From NCBI RefSeq assembly GCF_030248535.1, contig NZ_JAHGAJ010000016.1, positions 124,001-188,000 of the forward strand: 64,000 nt of DNA, given 5' to 3'. A program made the translations under genes and the position numbers. Every line of letters starts with the position of its first letter. The first letter of the stretch is position 1. The notes under the pieces were generated by a model, which saw nothing but the letters and a program-made list of their open reading frames with translations, had not been told where the DNA came from and did not search any database. Source of the stretch: Vibrio sp. D404a (lineage in GTDB: Bacteria > Pseudomonadota > Gammaproteobacteria > Enterobacterales > Vibrionaceae). This document shows, in pieces, positions 1 through 8,168 of this stretch.

Positions 1-94
1 AGATAGGATCGGCATCCTTTTCATTCGCTGCGACAGCTTTGGCAGAAACGGCTTCGGCTTTCTTCGCAGGTGCTTTTTCCTTTTTTGCGGTCAT
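1..94 (-). CDS. ftsI: FtsI (PBP3) N-terminus, partial
   Basis: Only the first 31 codons lie in the window, and the gene runs off the left edge. The visible N-terminus (MTAKKEKAPAKKAEAV...) is Lys/Ala-rich, as expected for the cytoplasmic tail of a septal transpeptidase before its membrane anchor. The start codon overlaps the ftsL stop in an ATGA arrangement, which indicates translational coupling. The call rests on this position directly after ftsL in the division and cell-wall cluster; no catalytic domain is visible. Confidence 0.8.
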   Translation of the reverse strand, partial: MTAKKEKAPAKKAEAVSAKAVAANEKDADPI

Positions 95-408
95 TTCAGT
101 GAGATCACAACTTCTTTGTCTGAGTCAGGGCGCTTCATATCAAGCTCTTTAATCGCAGAGGCTTGTACTCGGCTGTGTTCGGCCAGCGCGGTCTCTTCGA
201 GCATTAGGTTTCGCCACTCGTCATCAAGCTGCTCACGCTCCACCAAAGCCATATCTTTCTGGGTAATGGCCTGGCGAGACATGTGTGTAGTAAGAACGAC
301 CCCCATCGCACTCGCGAAGATAGCAATGAGCAATAACAGTGGGACGCGACCCACTGATATTAGATCAAAGAAGATAATCTTGGCTAAGTTTGGCTTGGCG
401 GTCTTCAT
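91..408 (-). CDS. ftsL: Cell division protein FtsL
   Basis: A 105-residue bitopic membrane protein of the divisome that forms a complex with FtsB and FtsQ. It has a short basic cytoplasmic N-terminus, one membrane helix at about residues 21-41 (VPLLLLIAIFASAMGVVL), then a periplasmic coiled coil rich in Glu, Gln and Leu at about 45-90. Length and layout fit the family. It lies 3 bp after rsmH and overlaps ftsI by 4 bp. Confidence 0.93.
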   Translation of the reverse strand: MKTAKPNLAKIIFFDLISVGRVPLLLLIAIFASAMGVVLTTHMSRQAITQKDMALVEREQLDDEWRNLMLEETALAEHSRVQASAIKELDMKRPDSDKEVVISLK

Positions 409-411
409 CTA

Positions 412-1362
412 CTACAGCTTTTCTGCAATGCGTAATACTGAGCTACGTGAGCGAGTGTTTTCATCAACCTCGTGTTTAGAAGGTTTGATCGCTTTGCCGA
501 CAGGCTTAAGATCAGCACTGCCTAGCGCTTTAATCTGCTCTTCTGTCAGTGGCAAACCGTGAGGAACCTGAGGACCTTGGCTCTCTTTACGGATAAAACG
601 TTTTACCATGCGGTCTTCAAGTGAGTGGAAGCTGATAACAGACAGGCGACCTTCCGGTGAAAGAATGCTTGCTGCGCCTTTCAGTGCCGTATCAATCTCT
701 TCCAGTTCACTGTTGATGTAAATACGGAATGCTTGGAAAGCACGTGTTGCTGGGTGCTTTTTCTCTTTGAAGCTCTTTGGTGCCACATCAGAGATCAGCT
801 TAGCCAATTGACCCGTGCGTGTTAGCGGTTCGTTCTCTTCGTTTTCACGGTAAGCAACGATGCCTTTCGCAATACGACGTGCGTGCTTGTCTTCACCAAA
901 CTCACGGATAACCCATGTGATGTCATCAAGATCGGCATCCATTAACCACTGAGAAACAGGGATACCCGAGGTTGGGTCCATACGCATATCCAGCGGGCCA
1001 TCTTTCATGAAGCTGAAGCCGCGCTCTGCGTCATCCAGTTGAGGAGAAGAGACACCAAGGTCGAGAAGTACGCCATCTACTTGGCCGACAAGATCGTAGC
1101 GCTCCGCGTATTCAGCCATGCCAGAGAAAGGGCCGTGGATGATAGTAAAACGAGGATCATCAATTTTTTGTGCTTCTGCGATCGCTTGTGGATCGCGGTC
1201 GATACTAAATAGTCGTCCATTCTCGCCCAGTTTAGACAGGATTGTACGGCTGTGACCACCACGGCCAAAAGTACCGTCAATGTAGGTACCATCGGGTTTG
1301 ATCGCCAGTCCGTCAATTGATTCGTTAAGCAATACTGAAATATGTTTGAACGCTTCTGTCAT
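412..1362 (-). CDS. rsmH: 16S rRNA (cytosine1402-N4)-methyltransferase RsmH
   Basis: A 316-residue SAM-dependent enzyme that methylates N4 of C1402 in the ribosomal P site, formerly MraW. Family signatures are visible: [13 protein letters not shown] at the N-terminus, the SAM-binding [10 protein letters not shown] at about 29-38, [11 protein letters not shown] at about 100, and [13 protein letters not shown] near 245-257. It is the first gene of the division cluster here, because the usual preceding mraZ is absent. Transcription probably starts in the 230 bp between it and rnpB. Confidence 0.97.
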   Translation of the reverse strand: MTEAFKHISVLLNESIDGLAIKPDGTYIDGTFGRGGHSRTILSKLGENGRLFSIDRDPQAIAEAQKIDDPRFTIIHGPFSGMAEYAERYDLVGQVDGVLLDLGVSSPQLDDAERGFSFMKDGPLDMRMDPTSGIPVSQWLMDADLDDITWVIREFGEDKHARRIAKGIVAYRENEENEPLTRTGQLAKLISDVAPKSFKEKKHPATRAFQAFRIYINSELEEIDTALKGAASILSPEGRLSVISFHSLEDRMVKRFIRKESQGPQVPHGLPLTEEQIKALGSADLKPVGKAIKPSKHEVDENTRSRSSVLRIAEKL

Positions 1363-1508
1363 AGTCTTCTCAGTGAGTGGATTAAGCCTTTAGTTCGGCT
1401 ACAAATGATTCTGTTAACGTTTTAGTGTACTGATTTCGCACGTTATCTCCACTACATTGTGTGTAGCGAGTTGGTATTTTTCACCCAAGTCTTTACAAGA
1501 AAAGCGGA

Positions 1509-1538
1509 TTTTAAGGAAATCTAAATAGTTTACGTCAA
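1509..1538 (-). promoter_or_regulatory. Candidate promoter for rsmH-ftsL-ftsI
   Basis: On the minus strand there is a TTGACG -35 (1533-1538) and, 18 bp on, a weak -10 TTAAAA (1509-1514). It lies immediately after the rnpB terminator and about 150 bp before rsmH. The -10 is poor, so this is a position-based inference. Confidence 0.35.
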
Positions 1539-1546
1539 TATAAAGC

Positions 1547-1582
1547 AAAAAACCCATCACTACTGTTAAGTAATGATGGGTT
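1547..1582 (-). terminator. Rho-independent terminator of rnpB
   Basis: Read on the minus strand, a 14-bp stem (AACCCATCATTACT pairing with AGTAGTGATGGGTT, one G-U pair) is followed by a T run. It begins about 10 nt after the RNase P RNA 3' end. Confidence 0.85.
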
Positions 1583-1590
1583 CTTGGAAT

Positions 1591-2018
1591 AGGTGGAGTC
1601 GACATATAAGCCGGGTTCTGTTCCGCTTGCGCGGTAGTAGCCATTCGTCTAGGCCAGCAATCGCTCACTGGCTCAAGCAACCTACCCGCCTCCTTACGCG
1701 AGCAACGCAATGTGGAGGCCTATTTGGTCTTGCTCCGGGTGGAGTTTACCCTGCAACGGACTATTGCTAGCCGTCCGGTGCGCTCTTACCGCACCCTTTC
1801 AGCCTTACCTGTGCCCTAGGGCCATCGGCGGTCTTCTCTCTGCTGCACTTGTCGTGGGCTTGCGCCCCCCAGGCGTTACCTGGCACCCTGCTCTATGGAG
1901 CCCGGACTTTCCTCCCCTTCATCAGTCTCCCGAAGGACGTCAACGTCAGTCTCCCAAAGGACTTCAACGCCAGTCTCCCGAAGGACATCAATGAAGCAGC
2001 GACTACCCAGTCAACTCC
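1591..2018 (-). ncRNA. rnpB: RNase P RNA (M1 RNA) with a triplicated P3 element
   Basis: The catalytic RNA that matures tRNA 5' ends. On the minus strand it carries the conserved bacterial type A blocks: GAGGAAAGTCCGGGCTCCAT near the 5' side, GGTAAACTCCACCCGGAGCAAG in the middle, and the 3' block with AGAACCCGGCTTAT. The ends were set by the P1 helix, GGAGTTGAC (from 2018) pairing with GTCGACTCC before ACCT (1591). The result is 428 nt against about 377 in E. coli. The excess is explained by two extra copies of a 24-nt unit in the P3 region (1923-1994); removing 48 nt gives 380. Promoter and terminator flank it cleanly. Confidence 0.95.
1923..1994 (-). repeat. 24-bp tandem repeat x3 inside rnpB P3
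   Basis: Three consecutive 24-bp units start at 1923, 1947 and 1971 on the plus strand. Each begins CAGTCTCCCRAAGGAC and ends in NTCAAYGN. In the RNA each unit contains GUCCUUYGGGAGAC, a small hairpin equivalent to the single apical P3 hairpin of E. coli M1 RNA. The outer strands CUUCAU and AUGAAG can still close the array as the basal P3 stem. Confidence 0.9.
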
Positions 2019-2026
2019 GAGGGCGG

Positions 2027-2055
2027 ATTGTATAGAGATTAGAGTGCAGTGTCTA
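2027..2055 (-). promoter_or_regulatory. Promoter of rnpB
   Basis: Minus strand -35 TAGACA (2050-2055), 17-bp spacer, -10 TACAAT (2027-2032). Initiation would fall within a few bases of the P1 5' strand at 2018, as expected for an RNA with a near-mature 5' end. Confidence 0.8.
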
Positions 2056-2127
2056 GCCAGATCACAAATATGATGCAATCGGGGTGTTAACTGGTGGGGA
2101 ATTGAACGAAAGAGCAGATGAGAGTGA

Positions 2128-2312
2128 CGAGATGAGGGATTCGAAGGGATAAAAAGAAAGATGCGGGTGGCGAGATGCGGGATTCGAAGGGATAAAAAGA
2201 AAGATGCGGGTGGCGAGATGCGGGATTCGAAGAGATAAAAAGAAAGATGCGGGTGGCGAGATGAGGGATTCGAAGGGATAAAAAGAAAGATGCGGGTAGC
2301 GAGATTCGGGAT
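2128..2312. repeat. 43-bp purine-rich tandem repeat, 4.3 copies
   Basis: Four full units begin at 2128, 2171, 2214 and 2257, followed by a 13-bp partial from 2300. Units differ by only one to three substitutions. Each runs CGAGATGMGGGATTCGAAGR, then an A-rich centre (GATAAAAAGAAAGATGC), then GGGTGG. Almost all bases on the plus strand are purines. More degenerate relatives (GACTCGARAAG) continue to about 2405. The array fills the gap between the rsmI stop and the rnpB promoter; no coding potential is credible because 43 is not a multiple of three. Confidence 0.95.
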
Positions 2313-2418
2313 GAGAAAAGAACTAAGAGCAGAATAGAGTGCTGTGATGAGAGACTCGAGAAGAGATTTAAAAGAAGGTGCGAGCAAAGGGACTCGAAAG
2401 ACGTGAAGAATAGATTAG

Positions 2419-2463
2419 AGATACAGATAAAAAGATGGTTGGGTTTCTTGTTTATCTGTATCT
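2419..2463. repeat. Perfect 13-bp inverted repeat downstream of rsmI
   Basis: AGATACAGATAAA (2419-2431) and its exact complement TTTATCTGTATCT (2451-2463) are separated by 19 nt. It lies 22 bp past the rsmI stop and could form a 3' hairpin on the rsmI mRNA, but a T run after the stem is lacking on that strand, so it is not a classical terminator. Confidence 0.75.
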
Positions 2464-2485
2464 AAATTGTGTAACTAAGGAAGCA

Positions 2486-3352
2486 CTAGTTGTCTAGGTG
2501 CTCTAGGCCCCATTTGTACAGCGCGTTCTTCTTCAGGTTGTAGATCTCTGCGGCCATGGCAGCAGCTTTCTTAAGTGGCAGCTCTTTGGTCAGAATGCCC
2601 AGTGTGCGTGTCGCTTCGTCTGGCAGGTCAGTGCTCGCCTCTTCGCGATGGCCGTGAATCAGTAACACCATTTCGCCGCGCTTGCGATTCGCGTCTTCTT
2701 CAATCCACTCAATCAACTCGCCCAGAGGCATGCCTTGAATGGTTTCGAAAGTCTTCGTCAGCTCACGTGCTAACACCACTTCGCGGTCTGGGCCTAAAAT
2801 CTCCAGCATGTCTTGCAGTGAGTCAGAGATACGATGTGGTGATTCGTAGAAAATACAGGTGCGCTCTGCTTTCGCGATCTCAAGGAACTTATCCTTACGA
2901 CCTTTACTCTTAGGAGGTAAGAAGCCTTCAAAACTGAAGCGATCTGACGGCAGGCCTGACGCACTTAACGCAGTGATGACAGCACATGCACCAGGAAGTG
3001 GTACAACTCTCACACCCGCCTGACGACATTGAGATACAAGATGGTAACCTGGATCACTGATTAAAGGGGTTCCAGCATCTGAGACTAATGCGATAGACTG
3101 ACCCTCTAATAATTTTTCTACTAGAACTTGAGCCTTAGTTTGCTCATTATGGTCATGTAACGCGAACGTTCTGGTGGATATATTGAAGTGAGCAAGCAGC
3201 TTACCCGTGTGACGTGTGTCTTCCGCTGCAATAACATCGACACTTGATAATACTTCGATTGCTCTTTGCGTGATGTCTCCCAAATTTCCGATAGGAGTCG
3301 GCACGATATAGAGAGTTGGGCTCTCTGTGAGCAAGGTTTTGTTATCTGTCAT
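2486..3352 (-). CDS. rsmI: 16S rRNA (cytidine1402-2'-O)-methyltransferase RsmI
   Basis: A 288-residue tetrapyrrole-methylase-fold enzyme that adds the 2'-O-methyl group to C1402, the same nucleotide that nearby RsmH methylates at N4. Signatures: [15 protein letters not shown] at about 14-28, [11 protein letters not shown] at about 43-53, [15 protein letters not shown] at about 87-101, and FYESPHRI near 167-174. It is divergent from lpoA with a 62-bp shared upstream gap. Length is normal. Confidence 0.96.
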   Translation of the reverse strand: MTDNKTLLTESPTLYIVPTPIGNLGDITQRAIEVLSSVDVIAAEDTRHTGKLLAHFNISTRTFALHDHNEQTKAQVLVEKLLEGQSIALVSDAGTPLISDPGYHLVSQCRQAGVRVVPLPGACAVITALSASGLPSDRFSFEGFLPPKSKGRKDKFLEIAKAERTCIFYESPHRISDSLQDMLEILGPDREVVLARELTKTFETIQGMPLGELIEWIEEDANRKRGEMVLLIHGHREEASTDLPDEATRTLGILTKELPLKKAAAMAAEIYNLKKNALYKWGLEHLDN

Positions 3353-3414
3353 TTGTTTACCATCACTTCAACGATTAATATAGATACAAATTTATACGGA
3401 ATTAAAAAGAACTC

Positions 3415-5226
3415 ATGGCAACAATGAACCATAAGAGACTCAGTGTACCACGCTTACTAACTCCAATTGCATTAGCAATTTCATTGGCGGCTTGTTCTTC
3501 TGCGCCACAAGCCCCGACGCGTGTTGATATTACACTTGATCCAACACAATCGACAGAAAGTTACATGATGCAAGCCGACAGTAGCAAGGGAAGTCTACAA
3601 AATGATTGGCTAATCATGGCGCTTAAGTCGTCGGTGCAAGCAGGTAAAACCGATCAAGCGACGTTGCTGATCAAACGTTTAGCCAAACAACCACTCTCGG
3701 ATACTCAACAAGCTGAGTGGCAATTAGCGCGTGCACAGCTGCTGTTTAATAACCAACAAACAGAGCAAGCGTATCAACAACTGAATTTCCAGCCGTGGTG
3801 GAAACTGCCGAATGAGCAGTGGAAAGACTACCACAACCTACGCGCTGACATCTTAGAAGTGCTAAACCAATACTTCGAAGCAAGCCGTGAGTTAACCAAG
3901 CTGGAAGAGTTTGATGATGGCGAAAACCAACAGCAAATTTCCGACCGTATCTGGCAAAACCTAAATAGCTACTCACAATACGAAGTGCTAGCGCTTAAAA
4001 CGGCGCCAGACGAAGACGTATTGGCGGGTTGGTTACAGCTATCTATCTACCTGAAGACGCTGAACGGCAACCTGCCTGAACTACAAAGTACGTTGCAAAA
4101 TTGGTTTGCTGAAAATCCATACCACCCAGCAGCGACCTACACGCCACAAGCGATTACTGACATCTTGGCTTTAGAAATCAGCAAGCCAACCAGTACTGCA
4201 CTGCTGCTGCCTCTAACCGGTAAGTACAGCAAGCAGGCACAATTAGTGCGTGATGGCTTTATCTTCGCGATGATGAACGACAAAGAGCGTGAGGAAGACG
4301 CGACGCTGACCGTGTTGGATACCAACACTCAGAGCGCGGAAGAGATCAAACAGACTCTCGTCGACAACAAGGTTGATTTCATTGTTGGCCCTCTGATTAA
4401 GAGCAACATCACTAAACTTCAGCAAGCTCAGAAAGGTCATGAGAATGCCATTCCTGCGTTGGCACTGAACATTCCAACTCAGTTAGAACCGGATACCAAA
4501 CTTTGCTACCTAGCATTGTCGCCAGAGCAGGAAGTTGAGCAAGCCGCGAAGCACCTCTTCACTCAAGGTTACAAATACCCGCTTATCTTGGCACCGAAAG
4601 GCCGATTGGGTGATCGTATCGAAGAAGCATTTAAGGAAGAGTGGTCAAAATACAGCAACAACGAGGTTGCGACGTCATTCTTCTCTGACAAGCGCCAGCT
4701 GCAACGCAACGTTAACCAGATTTTTGGCCTACAAGAGAGCCAACAACGCATTGCGCAAATGGACAATCTAATTAACCTGCCGCTAGAGACAGAGCCTCGC
4801 AGTCGTCGCGACGTGGATGCGGTATACATTGTGGCGAAGAACTCTGAGCTAACGCTTATTAAGCCTTTCATCGAAGTAGCGATTAACCCAGATGCGAAGC
4901 AACCTGCGTTGTTCTCTAACTCTCGCAGTAACAGTGGTGATAAGCAGTACGAAGACCTAACTGGCGTTTTCTACAGTGATATCCCTCTTCTGGTTGAAAG
5001 CAAGGGTGAACTGAACAAGCAGCTAAACGAGCTGTGGCCATCACACTCAAATGGTCAGAAGCGCCTTCAGGCCCTTGGTATGGATGCGTACTATTTGATG
5101 GACGCACTACCGCAAATGAAAGCCGTTGAAGGGCACAGCATCTCTGGTGAAACTGGCGTGCTAACCATTGACAATAACTGTGTGGTACAGCGTCAAATCA
5201 GCTGGGCTGAGCATGGGGCTATTTAG
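3415..5226 (+). CDS. lpoA: Penicillin-binding protein activator LpoA
   Basis: A 603-residue outer-membrane lipoprotein that reaches through the periplasm to stimulate PBP1a. The N-terminus is a lipoprotein signal peptide ending at the lipobox LAAC (cysteine at about residue 27). A helical TPR-like N-domain follows (about 50-260), then a periplasmic-binding-protein-like C-domain starting around STALLLPLTGKYSKQA. A second ATG three codons downstream (3424) is an equally plausible start. The last 14 bp overlap yraN. Confidence 0.93.
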   Translation: MATMNHKRLSVPRLLTPIALAISLAACSSAPQAPTRVDITLDPTQSTESYMMQADSSKGSLQNDWLIMALKSSVQAGKTDQATLLIKRLAKQPLSDTQQAEWQLARAQLLFNNQQTEQAYQQLNFQPWWKLPNEQWKDYHNLRADILEVLNQYFEASRELTKLEEFDDGENQQQISDRIWQNLNSYSQYEVLALKTAPDEDVLAGWLQLSIYLKTLNGNLPELQSTLQNWFAENPYHPAATYTPQAITDILALEISKPTSTALLLPLTGKYSKQAQLVRDGFIFAMMNDKEREEDATLTVLDTNTQSAEEIKQTLVDNKVDFIVGPLIKSNITKLQQAQKGHENAIPALALNIPTQLEPDTKLCYLALSPEQEVEQAAKHLFTQGYKYPLILAPKGRLGDRIEEAFKEEWSKYSNNEVATSFFSDKRQLQRNVNQIFGLQESQQRIAQMDNLINLPLETEPRSRRDVDAVYIVAKNSELTLIKPFIEVAINPDAKQPALFSNSRSNSGDKQYEDLTGVFYSDIPLLVESKGELNKQLNELWPSHSNGQKRLQALGMDAYYLMDALPQMKAVEGHSISGETGVLTIDNNCVVQRQISWAEHGAI

Positions 5227-5611
5227 CCGAACTAAGCTCGTACAAAAACTTAACGCCCACCGACAAGTGGGCGATAAATACGAACGCGTGGCCCTAGATC
5301 ACCTCAAAGGCCACGGACTCTCTTTAATAGAGCAAAACTTCGTAGCAAAATGTGGTGAGATTGATCTTATAATGCACCACAACCAGACTATTGTGTTTGT
5401 TGAAGTCAAATACCGAAAACAGACACGTTATGGACATGCCGCCGAAATGGTCACCGCTCGCAAGGCGAACAAGCTGATCAACACTGCCAACCTATGGCTG
5501 ATGAAACAGGGCATGTCGGTACACTCGACTAACTTCCGGTTTGATGTTGTGGCTATTGAAGGGCCAAGTGAACAAATCAACTGGATAGAAAATGCAATTA
5601 CCCAAGGATAA
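5213..5611 (+). CDS. yraN: UPF0102 family protein YraN (endonuclease-like fold)
   Basis: A 132-residue protein with the family's restriction-endonuclease-like core: [12 protein letters not shown], then [20 protein letters not shown] (about residues 44-63), whose Glu-Asp...Glu-X-Lys pattern matches a PD-(D/E)XK site. Its role in the cell is not established. The start at 5213 ([10 protein letters not shown]) was chosen because family members begin a few residues before this block; it overlaps the end of lpoA. A longer in-frame start at 5168 would add 15 unconserved residues. Confidence 0.88.
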   Translation: MGLFSRTKLVQKLNAHRQVGDKYERVALDHLKGHGLSLIEQNFVAKCGEIDLIMHHNQTIVFVEVKYRKQTRYGHAAEMVTARKANKLINTANLWLMKQGMSVHSTNFRFDVVAIEGPSEQINWIENAITQG

Positions 5612-5613
5612 AC

Positions 5614-6204
5614 ATGCTAGATAGCATCAAAGAAAGTTTTACAGAAAGTATTCAGATCCAAATCGCGGCAGCAGAAGCCCTGCCAGATGCTATTACCCAT
5701 GCCGCTCAAGCCATGGTTGCAACCTTGCTTAATGGTAATAAGATTTTATGTTGTGGTAACGGTGGCTCAGCTTCGAACGCACAGCAGTTTGTCTCTTGCC
5801 TACTTAACCGCTTTGAAACCGAGCGCCCTAGCCTGCCTGCAATGGCGCTAACCGCCGACAACACTACGCTAACTGCGGTTGCAAACGACTACCACTACGA
5901 AGAGATCTTCTCAAAACAGGTACGTGCTTTTGGTCAAACTGGCGATATCCTTCTTGCTATTTCGACTAGCGGTAACAGCAAAAACATCATCAAGGCTATG
6001 GAAGCGGCAGTAACCCGTGATATGACCATCATCGCTTTTACCGGTAAAGACGGTGGTGAGATGGCTGGTCTTCTAGGCGAACACGATGTAGAGATTCGAA
6101 TCCCATCACATCGCACCGCTCGTATCCATGAAGTTCATATGGTCACACTGCATTGCTTGTGCGATCTCATTGACCAAGTTCTATTCCCAGCTCACGAGGA
6201 GTAA
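5614..6204 (+). CDS. diaA: DnaA initiator-associating protein DiaA
   Basis: A 196-residue SIS-domain protein that, in E. coli, binds DnaA as a tetramer and promotes initiation at oriC. The SIS phospho-sugar loop is visible as [14 protein letters not shown] (about 46-59) and [10 protein letters not shown] (about 112-121). The related heptose isomerase GmhA shares this fold, but position after yraN and before dolP identifies DiaA. It follows yraN by 2 bp, so the two are probably cotranscribed. Confidence 0.92.
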   Translation: MLDSIKESFTESIQIQIAAAEALPDAITHAAQAMVATLLNGNKILCCGNGGSASNAQQFVSCLLNRFETERPSLPAMALTADNTTLTAVANDYHYEEIFSKQVRAFGQTGDILLAISTSGNSKNIIKAMEAAVTRDMTIIAFTGKDGGEMAGLLGEHDVEIRIPSHRTARIHEVHMVTLHCLCDLIDQVLFPAHEE

Positions 6205-6214
6205 TTGGAGTAAC

Positions 6215-6847
6215 ATGAAGTTTTCTATTGTTAAGTTGCTCAGCGTTTCACTGCTGACACTATCATTGTCTGGATGTGCGGGGCTGTTCATTGCAGGCGC
6301 TGCGACGACAGCAAACTTAGTCACCGACACTCGTACTACCAAAGAGATTTGGAATGATAACAATATCGAGTTCGAAGTTGCAGCCATCACTAACAAGGCT
6401 CCATATCGCGGTAACGTTCGAATCACTGCCAGCTCTTACCGCGGCACAGTGGTACTGATGGGCCAAGCATCAACAGAGGCGGAACGCCGCTCATTTGAGA
6501 GTGAAGCGAGAAAAGTGGCTGGTGTGAACAATGTCCATAACCAAGTACGCGTTAAGCCACCACTGAGCGTGAGTGAGATCAGCAAAGACAGCTGGATCAC
6601 AACCAAGGTAAAATCTGCTCTGCTGGCCAATGCCGAGCTAAATGGCATCAAGGTTAAAGTTATCACCGAAGATGGTGAAGTGTTCCTACTCGGCCTTGTG
6701 ACTCGTGAGCATGCTGATATTGCAACCGATGTAGCTCGTAATATCTCAGGGGTCAAACAAGTCATTCGAGCATTCGAATATGGTGATGAGGCAACGGTGA
6801 AGGCTGAAGCGGCGGCGGAAACTGAAGCAGAAACTGTCGTTAACTAA
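6215..6847 (+). CDS. dolP: Outer-membrane lipoprotein DolP, dual BON domain
   Basis: A 210-residue division- and outer-membrane-linked lipoprotein, formerly YraP. The start at 6215 gives a clean lipoprotein signal (MKFSIVKLLSVSLLTLS) ending in lipobox LSGC. A longer frame starting at 6128 would bury that signal and is rejected. Two BON domains follow, at about residues 48-115 and 125-190, each with the G-V-x-V-V/H-N-x-V pattern. The C-terminal 15 residues are Ala/Glu-rich and probably disordered. It closes the lpoA-yraN-diaA-dolP run. Confidence 0.93.
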   Translation: MKFSIVKLLSVSLLTLSLSGCAGLFIAGAATTANLVTDTRTTKEIWNDNNIEFEVAAITNKAPYRGNVRITASSYRGTVVLMGQASTEAERRSFESEARKVAGVNNVHNQVRVKPPLSVSEISKDSWITTKVKSALLANAELNGIKVKVITEDGEVFLLGLVTREHADIATDVARNISGVKQVIRAFEYGDEATVKAEAAAETEAETVVN

Positions 6848-6887
6848 CTTCATCCAAATATATAAACTCCAATAAAAATCGAGTTAT

Positions 6888-6918
6888 AAAAAAAGCAGCG
6901 AATCATCGCTGCTTTTTT
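6888..6918. terminator. Bidirectional terminator, dolP / sspB
   Basis: AAAGCAGCGA and TCGCTGCTTT form a stem with an A run before and a T run after, so it can stop transcription of both convergent genes. Confidence 0.88.
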
Positions 6919-6930
6919 AATGTCGTTCGG

Positions 6931-7431
6931 TTACTTGATAACTCGAAGGCTTGGTCGGCCTTTAGTTGGGCGCGGTGGTTCAGGCTCAGGGTCTGAATCT
7001 TCCGCATCAACTTCAACCTCTGCCGTTGCAACACTCAGTGAAGGACCTTGTTCCGGAGCTTCAAATGGCCCCTCTTCAATGCCTTCTTCCAGCACATCCA
7101 TGTAAGCCTCTTCAGGCTCAAACATAGTACCAGCGCCATTTTCACGAGCGTAGATCGCTTGAACAGCATAAAGCGGTACGATCACAGAGTGAGGACGTCC
7201 ACTGAAGCGGGCACTGAATGTCACCGCTTCGTTGCCAAGCTCAAGATTGCCTACCGCACGAGGAGCAATATTCAGGATGATTTGACCATCTTGAATAAAC
7301 TCTTCAGGCACACGAACACCCTGCAATGTTGCTTCAACAACAAGGTGTGGTGTCAGTTCGTTATCAACCAGCCAATCATAGAATGCACGAAGCATATATG
7401 GACGGCGTGGCGTCATCGTTGAGATATCCAT
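6931..7431 (-). CDS. sspB: ClpXP protease specificity-enhancing factor SspB
   Basis: A 166-residue adaptor that delivers ssrA-tagged proteins to ClpXP. The N-terminal substrate-binding domain begins MDISTMTPRRPYMLRAFYDW, closely matching E. coli SspB. After about residue 115 comes an acidic flexible linker (EEGIEEGPFEAPEQG, EDSDPEPEPP), then the C-terminal ClpX-binding peptide GRPSLRVIK. It starts 5 bp after sspA, so the two form an operon. Confidence 0.96.
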   Translation of the reverse strand: MDISTMTPRRPYMLRAFYDWLVDNELTPHLVVEATLQGVRVPEEFIQDGQIILNIAPRAVGNLELGNEAVTFSARFSGRPHSVIVPLYAVQAIYARENGAGTMFEPEEAYMDVLEEGIEEGPFEAPEQGPSLSVATAEVEVDAEDSDPEPEPPRPTKGRPSLRVIK

Positions 7432-7436
7432 AACGA

Positions 7437-8072
7437 TTAACGAGCCAGTCGCATCTCGCGCTCAGCTTCTGTTAGAGAAGCTAGGAATGAATCACGCTCA
7501 AATACACGGTTCATGTAAACTTTCAGTTCTTTAGAACCTGGGCCAATTAGCTCGATACCTAGCTCAGGAAGACGCCATAGTAGCGGAGCAAGGTAACAAT
7601 CGATTAGGCTGAATTCTTCGCTCATGAAGTATTCGTACTCTGCGAAGATAGGAGCCAGAGTTAGTAGGTCGTTGCGCAGCTTAGTACGTGCTGCTTCAGA
7701 CTCTTCTGCATTGCCTTTTACAATCTTCTCAGCAACTGAGTACCAGTTACGTTCGATACGATACATCATTAGACGGCTGTTACCACGAGCAACAGGATAA
7801 ACAGGCATCAATGGTGGATGAGGGAAACGCTCATCTAGGTATTCCATGATGATTTTTGAGTCGTATAGAGCCAACTCGCGATCAACTAGAGTGGGTACTG
7901 ATTTGTACGGGTTCAGTTCAACAAGCTCTGCTGGAAGATTATTTTCATCAACCAACTCAACTTCAACACTTACGCCTTTTTCAGCAAGAACAATGCGCAC
8001 CTGATGGCTATACATATCAGAAGCACTTGAGAAAAGAGTCATCACAGAACGTTTATTGGCAGCTACAGCCAT
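7437..8072 (-). CDS. sspA: Stringent starvation protein A
   Basis: A 211-residue glutathione-S-transferase-fold protein that binds RNA polymerase and modulates stationary-phase and stress transcription. It starts MAVAANKRSVMTLFSSASD, nearly the E. coli sequence. The thioredoxin-like N-domain (to about 90) includes PYKSVPTLVDRELALYDSKI, and an all-helical C-domain follows. It is first in the sspAB pair. The terminator of petABC lies just upstream, so it has its own promoter. Confidence 0.96.
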   Translation of the reverse strand: MAVAANKRSVMTLFSSASDMYSHQVRIVLAEKGVSVEVELVDENNLPAELVELNPYKSVPTLVDRELALYDSKIIMEYLDERFPHPPLMPVYPVARGNSRLMMYRIERNWYSVAEKIVKGNAEESEAARTKLRNDLLTLAPIFAEYEYFMSEEFSLIDCYLAPLLWRLPELGIELIGPGSKELKVYMNRVFERDSFLASLTEAEREMRLAR

Positions 8073-8091
8073 GGAGCCCTCCAGTACACTT

Positions 8092-8126
8092 TAAATAAAA
8101 ACAATGGAGGCCTAAGCCTCCATTGT
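8092..8126 (-). terminator. Rho-independent terminator of petABC
   Basis: On the minus strand ACAATGGAGGCTTAGGCCTC continues into CATTGT, forming an 11-bp stem followed by TTTTATTT. It lies 43 bp after the petC stop and before sspA. Confidence 0.88.
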
Positions 8127-8168
8127 ACATTAACATAATTTGGGAATTAGCACGGTATTATAGCACAA

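Noticed and set aside
116..562. A 148-codon plus-strand frame opposite ftsL and rsmH
   Set aside because: Serine-rich antisense shadow with no start signal; the two genes on the other strand are unambiguous.
1414..1710. A 98-codon minus-strand frame overlapping the 3' half of rnpB
   Set aside because: It is the rnpB RNA sequence itself plus its terminator; no protein family resemblance.
2128..2312. CRISPR-like repeat array
   Set aside because: Units are directly abutting with no variable spacers, so it is a simple tandem repeat.
1893..2387. A 164-codon open frame on the minus strand across the 43-bp repeats, encoding repeated FLFIPSNPSSRH-like peptides
   Set aside because: It lies over tandem repeats and the 5' part of rnpB, changes frame with every 43-bp unit, and has no ribosome-binding site. 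Openness comes from purine bias.
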